DNA of 64,000 nucleotides, from positions 1-64,000 of the forward strand of contig CAWCUH010000005.1 of assembly GCA_963798655.1 (NCBI GenBank), in the 5' to 3' direction. The translations under genes were made by a program, and so were the position numbers. Numbering within the stretch: the first letter of the stretch is position 1; each line of letters begins with the position of its first letter. Positions 55,943 through 63,535 of the stretch are shown here, piece by piece. The notes under the pieces were generated by a model. The model had not been told where the DNA came from. It ran no database searches and was given only the letters and a program-made list of their open reading frames with translations. This DNA is from CAVSMC01 sp963798655. GTDB lineage: Bacteria > Pseudomonadota > Gammaproteobacteria > Burkholderiales > Casimicrobiaceae.

Positions 55943-57615
55943 CAGAACAGCCCGACGACCTTCCCGTCGACGAGGTCGATCTTCATCGCGGCGGGCACCT
56001 TCGGCAGTCCCGGCATCGTCATCACGTCGCCGCAGATCATGACGACGAACTGCGCGCCCGCCGCGAGCCGCACATCGCGCACGTTGATGACATGACCGGA
56101 CGGCGCACCGCGCAGCTGCGGATCGGTCGAGAACGAGTACTGCGTCTTGGCGACGCACACCGGGTAGTTGCCGTAGCCGTCGCTTTGCAGCTGCCGGATG
56201 CGGTTGCGCACCTTCGTGTCCGCGATCACGTCGGCCGCGCCGTAGATCTTGGTCGCGATCGCGCGGATCTTGTCCCACAGCGGCAGGCTCTCGTCGTAGA
56301 CGTACTTGAAATCGGCCGGCGTGCGCTCGATCAGCTCGACGACGGCGCGCGCGAGATCGACGGCGCCCTTGCCGCCCTCGGCCCAATGGCTTGCGAGAAC
56401 GACCGGCGCTTCGTGATGCGCCATCTTGCGCTTCAGCAGCTCGATCTCGGCCGCCGTGTCGAACGTGAAGTGGTTGATGGACACCACGCACGGCAGCCCG
56501 TAGTGATTGCGCACGTTGTTGACGTGCCGCTCGAGGTTGGCGATGCCTCGTTCCAGCGCGCCGAGATCTTCCTTGTTGATGTCCTTGAGCTCGGCGCCGC
56601 CGTGGTACTTGAGCGCGCGGATCGTCGCGACGATCACCGCGGCGTGCGGACGCAGTCCGCTCTTGCGGCACTTGATGTCGACGAACTTCTCGGCACCCAG
56701 ATCGGCGCCGAAGCCTGCTTCGGTGACGACGTATTCGCCGAGCTTCATCGCGGCGGCCGTCGCGATCACCGAGTTGCAGCCGTGGGCGATGTTCGCGAAC
56801 GGGCCGCCGTGGATGAACGCGGGATTGTTCTCGAGCGTCTGCACGAGGTTCGGCTTGAGCGCGTCCTTCAGCAGCACCGTCATCGCCCCGTGCACGCCGA
56901 TATCGCTCGCGCGCACCGGCCTTTCATCGCGCGTGTACGCGCAGACGATGTTGCCGAGCCGCGTCTTCAGGTCATCGAGCGACGTCGACAGGCAGAACAC
57001 CGCCATGACCTCGGAGGCGACGACGATGTCGAACCCGTCCTCGCGCGGGTACCCGTTCGCGGTGCCGCCGAGGCCGACGACCATCTCGCGCAACGCGCGG
57101 TCGTTCATGTCCATCACGCGGCGCCACGCGATGCGGCGCACGTCGATCCCGAGCTCGTTGCCGTGGTAGATGTGGTTGTCGATCGCCGCCGCGAGCAGGT
57201 TGTGCGCAAGCGCGATGGCGCTGAAGTCGCCGGTGAAATGCAGGTTGATGTCTTCCATCGGCACCACCTGCGCGTGACCTCCGCCCGCCGCTCCGCCCTT
57301 CATCCCGAACACCGGCCCGAGCGACGGCTCGCGAATGCAGATGACGGCCTTCTTGCCGATGCGGTTCAGCGCATCGCACAGCCCGACCGTCGTCGTCGTC
57401 TTGCCCTCGCCCGCCGGCGTCGGACTGATGCCGGTCACCAGAACCAGCCTCGCATCCTTTCTCGGCGGCAGCGAATCGAGGTAGTCGAGCGACACCTTCG
57501 CCTTGTAGTGGCCGTAAGGCTCGAGATGCTCCTCGCCGATGCCGAGCTTTTCGCGCGCCACGGTGGAGATGCGCTGCAGCGTCGCTGCCTGCGCGATTTC
57601 GATGTCCGACGGCAT
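55942..57615 (-). CDS. fhs: Formate-tetrahydrofolate ligase
   Basis: The enzyme joins formate and tetrahydrofolate with ATP to give 10-formyl-tetrahydrofolate; run backwards it releases formate and makes ATP. The 557-residue protein is full length. It has the P-loop TPAGEGKTTT near residue 68, EPSLGPVFGMKGGAAGGG and PMEDINLHFTGDFSAI, and ends DLVDGKVVGLF. The ATG at 57615 follows AGGAGGCCTTG; a TTG codon earlier is less likely. It lies in the operon with the ABC importer, so a role in oxidising or assimilating C1 units from an imported substrate is plausible. Confidence 0.95.
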   Translation of the reverse strand: MPSDIEIAQAATLQRISTVAREKLGIGEEHLEPYGHYKAKVSLDYLDSLPPRKDARLVLVTGISPTPAGEGKTTTTVGLCDALNRIGKKAVICIREPSLGPVFGMKGGAAGGGHAQVVPMEDINLHFTGDFSAIALAHNLLAAAIDNHIYHGNELGIDVRRIAWRRVMDMNDRALREMVVGLGGTANGYPREDGFDIVVASEVMAVFCLSTSLDDLKTRLGNIVCAYTRDERPVRASDIGVHGAMTVLLKDALKPNLVQTLENNPAFIHGGPFANIAHGCNSVIATAAAMKLGEYVVTEAGFGADLGAEKFVDIKCRKSGLRPHAAVIVATIRALKYHGGAELKDINKEDLGALERGIANLERHVNNVRNHYGLPCVVSINHFTFDTAAEIELLKRKMAHHEAPVVLASHWAEGGKGAVDLARAVVELIERTPADFKYVYDESLPLWDKIRAIATKIYGAADVIADTKVRNRIRQLQSDGYGNYPVCVAKTQYSFSTDPQLRGAPSGHVINVRDVRLAAGAQFVVMICGDVMTMPGLPKVPAAMKIDLVDGKVVGLF

Positions 57616-57673
57616 CAAGGCCTCCTACGGCGCGTGTTTTGCGTGCGTTGCGGCACGCGGTTGCCGCGCGCCG

Positions 57674-58546
57674 TCATGAATGACTTGCGCGCTTCAGGTA
57701 GGCCTCGACGAAGTCGGCGGCCGCCTTCGAGCCGCGCGAGAAGGAGCGCATTGCCTCGGCGTGAAGGATCGACAGCGCGTGCTTCTTGATGTCGTTCGCG
57801 CGGTCGTTCTCGACGAGGTCGGCGAACCGGCGCGGCCGCGGCAGATCGACGTCGATCACCGCACGCACGTGCGTCGGTGTGTTGCACATGACCAGCATGC
57901 GGTCGGCGAGAAAGACCGCCTCGTCGATATCGGTCGTCACGAAGAAGTTCGTGCGCCGATTCTCCTCGTACAGCCGCGCGTAGTACTCCCACATCAGCTC
58001 GCGCGTCATCGCGTCGAGGCCGCGGAACGGCTCGTCGAGGATCATCACCTTGGGGTTGTTCACCATCGCGCGCGCAAGCTCGGCGCGACGCTGCATCCCG
58101 CCGGAGAGCTGGCCGGGGTACTTGTCGCGGAACTCCTGCAACCCGACCTTCGCCAGCAGGAACTCGGCAAAGGCGCGCGTTTCCTGCGTGAGCTCGCCCC
58201 GCGCGCGCGGACCGTAGAGGATGTTGTCCCACGTGCTCATCCATGGGAACAGCGCCGTCTCCTGGAACAGCACGAGCCGGTCCCGGTTCGGCCCGGCAAT
58301 CGGCGCGCCGTCCAGCAGGATCTCGCCTCGCGTCGGCTGCTCGAAACCGGCGAGCAGCCGCGTCAGCGTCGACTTGCCGCAACCCGACGGCCCGACCATC
58401 ACCGTGAGCTTGCCGCGCTCGATCGTGAACGTGCAGTCGCGCACGACCTCCTTGCGCATGTGGAGCGCGCCGTACGACTTGCTAACGCCGCGGACCGTGA
58501 TTTCCCCGGGCACGATCTCGGGACGACGGGCTGGCGCCTGGCTCAT
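57674..58546 (-). CDS. NitT/TauT-type ABC importer ATPase 1 (canonical signature, H-loop His replaced)
   Basis: This 290-residue ATPase has Walker A GPSGCGKST at 52-60, Q-loop in VLFQETALFPW, signature LSGGM at 147-151 and Walker B VMILDEP near 167. The switch His is missing: the H-loop reads FFVTTDIDEA (Thr205) instead of THD. With ATPase 2, which keeps His but has a degenerate signature, it should form a heterodimer with one intact and one degenerate ATP site. It starts in an ATGA overlap with the upstream permease gene. Confidence 0.9.
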   Translation of the reverse strand: MSQAPARRPEIVPGEITVRGVSKSYGALHMRKEVVRDCTFTIERGKLTVMVGPSGCGKSTLTRLLAGFEQPTRGEILLDGAPIAGPNRDRLVLFQETALFPWMSTWDNILYGPRARGELTQETRAFAEFLLAKVGLQEFRDKYPGQLSGGMQRRAELARAMVNNPKVMILDEPFRGLDAMTRELMWEYYARLYEENRRTNFFVTTDIDEAVFLADRMLVMCNTPTHVRAVIDVDLPRPRRFADLVENDRANDIKKHALSILHAEAMRSFSRGSKAAADFVEAYLKRASHS

Positions 58547-59421
58547 CGCGCTTTCAACCAGGGCGTCGCGTAGCGGCCGAGCCAGCGCAGGAGCCCGCTC
58601 GATGCGAACCCGGCGATACCGATCGAGATCATGCCGACGACGATCTGCTCGTACGAGCCGCCGACGTACGAGTTCCAGATGAAGAACCCGAGCCCGCCGC
58701 CGGAGCCGATCGTGCCGCTCGCGCCGCCGCCGGAGATCATCTCGGCCGCGACGACGACCTCCCAGGTGATGCCCATGCCGACCGCCGATCCGACGACGAT
58801 CGAAGGCAGCGTGCCGGGCAGGACGATGCGGCGAAAGATGTCCCAGCGCGACGACCCCATCGACTGCGCGGCCTGGAAATAGCGTACGTCGATCGACCGC
58901 GCGCCGCCCAGCACGTTGATGACGATCGTGTAGAACGCGCCGAGAAACGTGATGAACGTGATCGCGAGCTCCTGCGTCGGCCAGAAGATGATCGATGCCG
59001 GGACCCACGCGAGCGGCGGAATCGGCCGCAGCACCTCGAACACCGGAAATGCGACCCAGCGCGTGTAGCGGCTGACCGCGAGCATCAGCCCGACGGGAAT
59101 GCCGACGACCATCGCGCTGATGAAGCCGCCCATGACGCGAAAGAAGCTCAGGTACCAGCTCTGCCAGTAGCCTTTCTCGCCGACGACGTGCGCCCACGAG
59201 ACGAGGACGGCGGACGGCGCAGGTACGGCGCCGACCCACGGCAGGTAATCCTTCTTGAACCCGAGCATGCCGAGGACGTTCTTCAACGGCGCAAAGAACT
59301 CCGGCGCCATCCACGTCTTCGAGCGCGAGCCGATCTCCCACAGGATCAGGAACGCGACAATCGCAACCGCACCGCGCCAGAAGCTGCGGCGCGTGACGAT
59401 CGCCGAAAGCGTCGTCGCCAT
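58543..59421 (-). CDS. NitT/TauT-type ABC importer permease 2
   Basis: This 292-residue permease has six membrane helices and the coupling motif region AAQSMGSSRWDIFRRIVLPGTLPSIVVG (EAA loop). RPIPPLAWVPASIIFWP is typical of nitrate/taurine-type permeases. Between helices 1 and 2 it has a periplasmic loop of about 40 residues (APEFFAPLKNVLGMLGF). It pairs with the longer permease at 60.3-61.6 kb. It is preceded by ATPase 2 with 5 bases between and followed by ATPase 1 with a 4-base overlap. Confidence 0.9.
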   Translation of the reverse strand: MATTLSAIVTRRSFWRGAVAIVAFLILWEIGSRSKTWMAPEFFAPLKNVLGMLGFKKDYLPWVGAVPAPSAVLVSWAHVVGEKGYWQSWYLSFFRVMGGFISAMVVGIPVGLMLAVSRYTRWVAFPVFEVLRPIPPLAWVPASIIFWPTQELAITFITFLGAFYTIVINVLGGARSIDVRYFQAAQSMGSSRWDIFRRIVLPGTLPSIVVGSAVGMGITWEVVVAAEMISGGGASGTIGSGGGLGFFIWNSYVGGSYEQIVVGMISIGIAGFASSGLLRWLGRYATPWLKAR

Positions 59422-59426
59422 CGCCG

Positions 59427-60275
59427 TCAGCCCTCCTTCTCGCCGGCCTGGAAGGCCTTCAGCGCTTCCTCGTGCACGGCGTCGTTCGTCTCCTCGATCA
59501 GCTCGCGGAAGCGCTTCGACGTGAGCACGCTGTAGTCGCGCGGATGCGGGATGTCGACTGCGAGCATCTTCTTCGGTCTGCACGGCCGGGTGGTCATGAT
59601 CACCACGCGATGGCCGAGGAAGATCGCCTCCTCGAGATCGTGCGTGATGAAGAAGATCGTCACCTTGTTCTTGTAGTAGATCTCGAGCAAGGCCTCGTGC
59701 ATCACGCTCTTGGTGAGCGAATCGAGCGCGCGGTACGGCTCGTCGAGCAGAAGCGCCTTCGGGTCGTTCATCAGCGCGCGCACGATCTCGACGCGGCGCC
59801 GCACGCCCGACGACATCTCGCCGGGATAGTTGTGCTCGACGCCGGAAAGGCCCGCGTCCGCGAGCATCGCACGGCCCTTGTCGATCGCCTCGCTTCGCCC
59901 GAGACGGCCCTGCATCACGGGGCCGAAGATCACGTTCTCGAGGTTGCTCTTCCACGGAAAGAGCGCGCCGTTCTGGAACACGACGATACGGTCCGGCCCG
60001 GGACTCGACTTCGGCATCTCGGTCGAGCACAGCACCTCGCCGTCCATGACGATGCGTCCGGACGTGATCTCGTGGAAGCCGGCGATCGCATTGAGCAGCG
60101 TCGTCTTGCCGCATCCCGACGGACCGACGATCATGCAGATCTCGCCCGGCGCGATCTCGAGCGTGCAATGGTCGACGGCGAGCACCGCGGCTCCGCCGGA
60201 GTCGTACACCTTGACGACGTCCTCGATCAGGATGTGTCCGCGGGTCGAGCTCGACGGCGGGCGCCTCATGTCCAT
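59427..60275 (-). CDS. NitT/TauT-type ABC importer ATPase 2 (degenerate signature, intact H-loop)
   Basis: This 282-residue ATPase has Walker A GPSGCGKTT at 51-59, Q-loop in VVFQNGALFPW, Walker B ALLLDEP near 174-180 and the H-loop His in FFITHDLEEA (His212). The signature is changed from LSGGQ to MSSGV (154-158). The defect falls on the same composite ATP site as the missing H-loop His of ATPase 1, which indicates a heterodimer with one catalytic site. The start is the ATG at 60275, 2 bases after the stop of the cNMP-fused permease. Confidence 0.9.
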   Translation of the reverse strand: MDMRRPPSSSTRGHILIEDVVKVYDSGGAAVLAVDHCTLEIAPGEICMIVGPSGCGKTTLLNAIAGFHEITSGRIVMDGEVLCSTEMPKSSPGPDRIVVFQNGALFPWKSNLENVIFGPVMQGRLGRSEAIDKGRAMLADAGLSGVEHNYPGEMSSGVRRRVEIVRALMNDPKALLLDEPYRALDSLTKSVMHEALLEIYYKNKVTIFFITHDLEEAIFLGHRVVIMTTRPCRPKKMLAVDIPHPRDYSVLTSKRFRELIEETNDAVHEEALKAFQAGEKEG

Positions 60276-60277
60276 CG

Positions 60278-61621
60278 TCAACGCTCGGCGAGCGCGAGCT
60301 CGCGCACGCGCCATTCCATCAGGTAGTCGCCGGCGATGCGCACGAGCGCGCTCGTCGTGTAGCCGACGATGCCGAGCGTCACCATGCCGATGATGATCGT
60401 CGGATAGCGCACCATCATGTACGAGGTGTTGATGACGTAGCCGAGTCCGAATTGCCCCGACACCATCTCGGCGGCGACGAGCGAGAACCACGAGACGCCG
60501 ATCGAGATCTGCAAGCCGGTGAAGATGAACGGCAGCGCGCCGGGGATGATCACATGGCGGAACACCTGCCGTCGATTGGCGCCGAGGCATTTCGCGGCGC
60601 GCACGTACGATTCGTCGATCGATTCGACGCCGAGCATCGTGTTGAGCGCCGTGGTGAAGAACGACGCGAGGAACGCGAGGTACACGACCGCCGACTCGGT
60701 CGCGATGAACATCACGATCGCGAGCGGAACCCAGGCGAGGACGGGGATCGGCCGCAGCAGCTCGAACACCGGGAACACGTATTCCTTGAACGTCTTCGAC
60801 CATCCGAGCAGCAATCCCACCGGCACGCCGAGAACCGTGGCGAGAAAGAACGCCTGCGCGACGCGCCACACGGACATGCCGATGTGCTGGTAGTACTCCG
60901 GCGTGTAGATCGACAGGCCGTACGTCGGCGACGGCGACAGCCATTCCTTCACCACCGCGGTGACGCCCGGCATCTCGCGAAAGCGCGGCAGCTTCCAGAC
61001 TTCGACGGCCAGGTACCAGAACAGCAGAAACAGGGTGAAGCCCAGCAGCATCAGGTACGGACGCGGGCTCTTCAGCCACAGCGACATCCGGTAGATCGTG
61101 AGGCTCGCGCTCGACATCTCCTCGGTGCGCGGCCCGGCGAGCCGGCGCACCTGCGCAAGGAACGACGGCAGCGTGAACTCGCGCTGCACCATCGTCGCGA
61201 AGCGCTCCATGACCTGCGGGCCTTCGACCGGCTCGGATTCGAGCAGCGCGACGAGCTGCTCGGTGTCGAGGCGCAGCAGGTACGTCGGCTCCGCCGCTCG
61301 CACGGTTGCAAGGCGTCCCGTCTGACCGAGCAGCAGGCCGGCCCAGCCGAACATGCCGCCCCTGCCGAGGCGCTTCAGCGGCTCGCGCGCGCCGGCCTCC
61401 GGCTTGAACGTGTGCTCGACCGAGCCCCAAACGACGACGAAGATGTCGTCGGCGGCGTCACCGCTCGCGTAAATGCGATCGCCGGCGCTGAACTTCGACG
61501 TGCGCGCGAGCGCTGCGACGCGTTGGACAAAGCGCTCCGACGCGTCGTGGAACGGCGCCGCCTCGCGCAGCGCAGCGACCGGGTCGTCGATAGCGACGAC
61601 CGGCGATGGTGCGGAAGCCAT
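60278..61621 (-). CDS. NitT/TauT-type ABC importer permease 1 fused to an N-terminal cNMP-fold domain
   Basis: Residues about 20-150 of this 447-residue protein form a cNMP-type barrel (SGDAADDIFVVVWGSVEHTF, GRGGMFGWAGLLLGQTGRLATV). A helix around PYLMLLGFTLFLLFWYLAVEV and a six-helix permease follow, with RPIPVLAWVPLAIVMF and the EAA loop AAKCLGANRRQVFRHVIIPGAL. A sensor domain on the permease itself is unusual; regulatory domains are normally on the ATPase. It suggests direct control of uptake by a small ligand (inference). The ATG at 61621 overlaps the stop of the binding-protein gene. Confidence 0.9.
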   Translation of the reverse strand: MASAPSPVVAIDDPVAALREAAPFHDASERFVQRVAALARTSKFSAGDRIYASGDAADDIFVVVWGSVEHTFKPEAGAREPLKRLGRGGMFGWAGLLLGQTGRLATVRAAEPTYLLRLDTEQLVALLESEPVEGPQVMERFATMVQREFTLPSFLAQVRRLAGPRTEEMSSASLTIYRMSLWLKSPRPYLMLLGFTLFLLFWYLAVEVWKLPRFREMPGVTAVVKEWLSPSPTYGLSIYTPEYYQHIGMSVWRVAQAFFLATVLGVPVGLLLGWSKTFKEYVFPVFELLRPIPVLAWVPLAIVMFIATESAVVYLAFLASFFTTALNTMLGVESIDESYVRAAKCLGANRRQVFRHVIIPGALPFIFTGLQISIGVSWFSLVAAEMVSGQFGLGYVINTSYMMVRYPTIIIGMVTLGIVGYTTSALVRIAGDYLMEWRVRELALAER

Positions 61622-62742
61622 CACTCCTTCGGCGCCTGCGAATTCGGCAGTGCCTTCACCTCGCCGATCGGCGCCTTCAGGCCGCGCTCCTTCAGGATCG
61701 CCTCGGTCCACTGCGGCTCGATCGCGTCAGCGCGCAGCTTCTCGACATTGATGCTCTTGATCGAGTGCAGGAACGCCGACGCGCGGTTGATCAGCTCGCG
61801 TGCTTCCGGAGTGAACCCGTAGGGCAGATAGACGCGCACCGCGCTGCCGCCGGCGTTCGGGTCGTACGTGCCGTACATCGAATACCACAGCACGCGCTCG
61901 CTGAAGCCCGTTGTCTGCTCCTTCGCCATCTTGACGATCTCGGCGCTGTTCCTCGGGTCGGCGAGAAAAAGCTGCGCGTCGAGCTCGGCCTCGAGCCACG
62001 CCTTGACGACGTCCGGTCGCTGCTTGATCAGGTCTGCGCGCATCGCGATGAAGCCGCCGTCGTTCTCCTGCACGCTCGCGCCCGACGCGACGCGCCGAGC
62101 GAGCCCTTCCTGCACGAGCCGCGAGGCCGTCGGCTCCCAGATGACGGCCGCGTCGAGCTTGCCGGCACGGAAGTTCGACGTGATCACCTCGATGTTCTGG
62201 TTCAGATATTCCTTCGGCGTGACGTTGAGCTTCTTGAACGTCGCCTGCGCGTAGCGGTCGGTGCACGAGCCCTTCGGTACGGCGACTGTCTTGCCGTCGA
62301 GCCATTTCAGCGCTTCCGTCGAATCCTTGAACTGCGGAGCGTCGTTGCGCGCGAGAAAGATGTTGCACTGGTCGAAGCCAAGGCCGGCCGTCGCGACGAG
62401 GCGCACGTCGGCGACGTCCTGCTTCGTCGTCGATACGATCGCCGGCATGTCGCCCATGTAGCCGATGTACTGCTTGCCGGCGAGCATGTTGTTGACGATG
62501 ATCGCGCCCTGCAGGCCGACCTGGAACTCGACCTCGGATCCCTTCGGCAGGTACTTCTCGTAGAACTTCTTCCCGCGCATCACCAATCCCGACCACGACT
62601 CGGTGTAGTACGGCTGGTATCCGACGACGAGCTTCACCGGCGTGCCGGGCTTGCCGTGATCGATATCGGCCGCGAACACCGGCAGCGCCAGGCACGTGCC
62701 GAACGCTGCGATTGCGGCTGCTGCAAAGCGCCTCCTGTCCAT
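61621..62742 (-). CDS. NitT/TauT-type ABC substrate-binding protein
   Basis: This 373-residue periplasmic protein has a signal peptide (MDRRRFAAAAIAAFGTCLALPVFAAD, shown by its Arg-rich start and AxA site). The fold resembles NrtA/SsuA/TauA: LVVGYQPYYTESWSG, NNMLAGKQYIGYMGDMPAIVS, VPKGSCTDRYAQATF and DAAVIWEPTASRL. The binding pocket includes YYTESW and GDMPA, which do not identify the ligand. It starts at the ATG at 62742 after GAGAGGACC; a longer start at 62784 would bury the signal. It lies 42 bases after the Rieske-cNMP gene. Confidence 0.92.
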   Translation of the reverse strand: MDRRRFAAAAIAAFGTCLALPVFAADIDHGKPGTPVKLVVGYQPYYTESWSGLVMRGKKFYEKYLPKGSEVEFQVGLQGAIIVNNMLAGKQYIGYMGDMPAIVSTTKQDVADVRLVATAGLGFDQCNIFLARNDAPQFKDSTEALKWLDGKTVAVPKGSCTDRYAQATFKKLNVTPKEYLNQNIEVITSNFRAGKLDAAVIWEPTASRLVQEGLARRVASGASVQENDGGFIAMRADLIKQRPDVVKAWLEAELDAQLFLADPRNSAEIVKMAKEQTTGFSERVLWYSMYGTYDPNAGGSAVRVYLPYGFTPEARELINRASAFLHSIKSINVEKLRADAIEPQWTEAILKERGLKAPIGEVKALPNSQAPKE

Positions 62743-62784
62743 GGTCCTCTCCTCTCGGTGTTTTACTTCGGCCTTCTCTTTCAC

Positions 62785-63516
62785 TCACCTTGCTCCGGAT
62801 GATGCCAGGTAGCGCGCGATCAGCGCAGCGAGCCGTCGCATCACGACGAAGCCCGCCGCGGAATCGCGATCCAGAACGTCCAGCGCCGCCTTGCCGTTGA
62901 TGCGCAGCAGATGCGACTCCTCGAGGCAGCGCGCGCTCGCGATGCGCGTCGGATAACCATCGAGAAGCGCGGCCCAGCCGAACACTTCGCCCTTCTTCAG
63001 CATGAATCCGCCGGGAGCCGTTCGCTCGCCGCGCCCGACCAGGAATTCGACGCGTCCGGCATCGAGCACGAAGAAATCGTCGGCCGGGTCTCCCGGGTGG
63101 TAAAGCACCGTTCCCGGCGCGAACGTCTCGCTTCGCGCGAGAGCGGCGAGCGCGTCGAGCGTTGCGGGGGCGATGCCGTTGAAGATCTCGCCCACGTCGA
63201 GCGCCGACGCGGAACCGGCAAGATAGAGCGAATCGCCGTCGACGGCCAGCGAATAGCGTTGCAGCGGCGCTTCGGCGAGGCCGAGCGGCGCGCCGGTGCG
63301 CACGTCCCATTGCCACAAATGCATGTGGCAGGTGAGCGTCGAGCCGTCGAACACGCCCTCGCACAACGGCACATCCTGGTGCGGACACGCGGCCTGGAAG
63401 CCGAAGAACTCGCCGCCGGCGTTGGCGACGACGAGCTTCAACCCGCCCTCGACCTCGACCTCCTTGAGGCCGTTCTCGGGCACGTCGGCAGCTCGGCACA
63501 CAACCTGTCTCGCCAT
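62785..63516 (-). CDS. Rieske-type [2Fe-2S] ferredoxin fused to a cNMP-fold domain
   Basis: Residues 1-105 of this 243-residue protein form a Rieske ferredoxin with CPHQDVPL and CHMHLWQWD (Cys-x-His ... Cys-x2-His), closest in pattern to the ferredoxins of toluene monooxygenases and ring-hydroxylating oxygenases. Residues of about 110-240 form a cNMP-type barrel (GDPADDFFVLDAGRVEFLV, KKGEVFGWAALLDGYPTRIAS) nearly the same as the stand-alone protein at 53.6 kb. I know of no described Rieske-cNMP fusion. It follows the oxidoreductase gene by 19 bases and should carry electrons to an oxygenase outside the window. Confidence 0.9.
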   Translation of the reverse strand: MARQVVCRAADVPENGLKEVEVEGGLKLVVANAGGEFFGFQAACPHQDVPLCEGVFDGSTLTCHMHLWQWDVRTGAPLGLAEAPLQRYSLAVDGDSLYLAGSASALDVGEIFNGIAPATLDALAALARSETFAPGTVLYHPGDPADDFFVLDAGRVEFLVGRGERTAPGGFMLKKGEVFGWAALLDGYPTRIASARCLEESHLLRINGKAALDVLDRDSAAGFVVMRRLAALIARYLASSGAR

Positions 63517-63535
63517 GTCGGGACGAAGATGCTCT

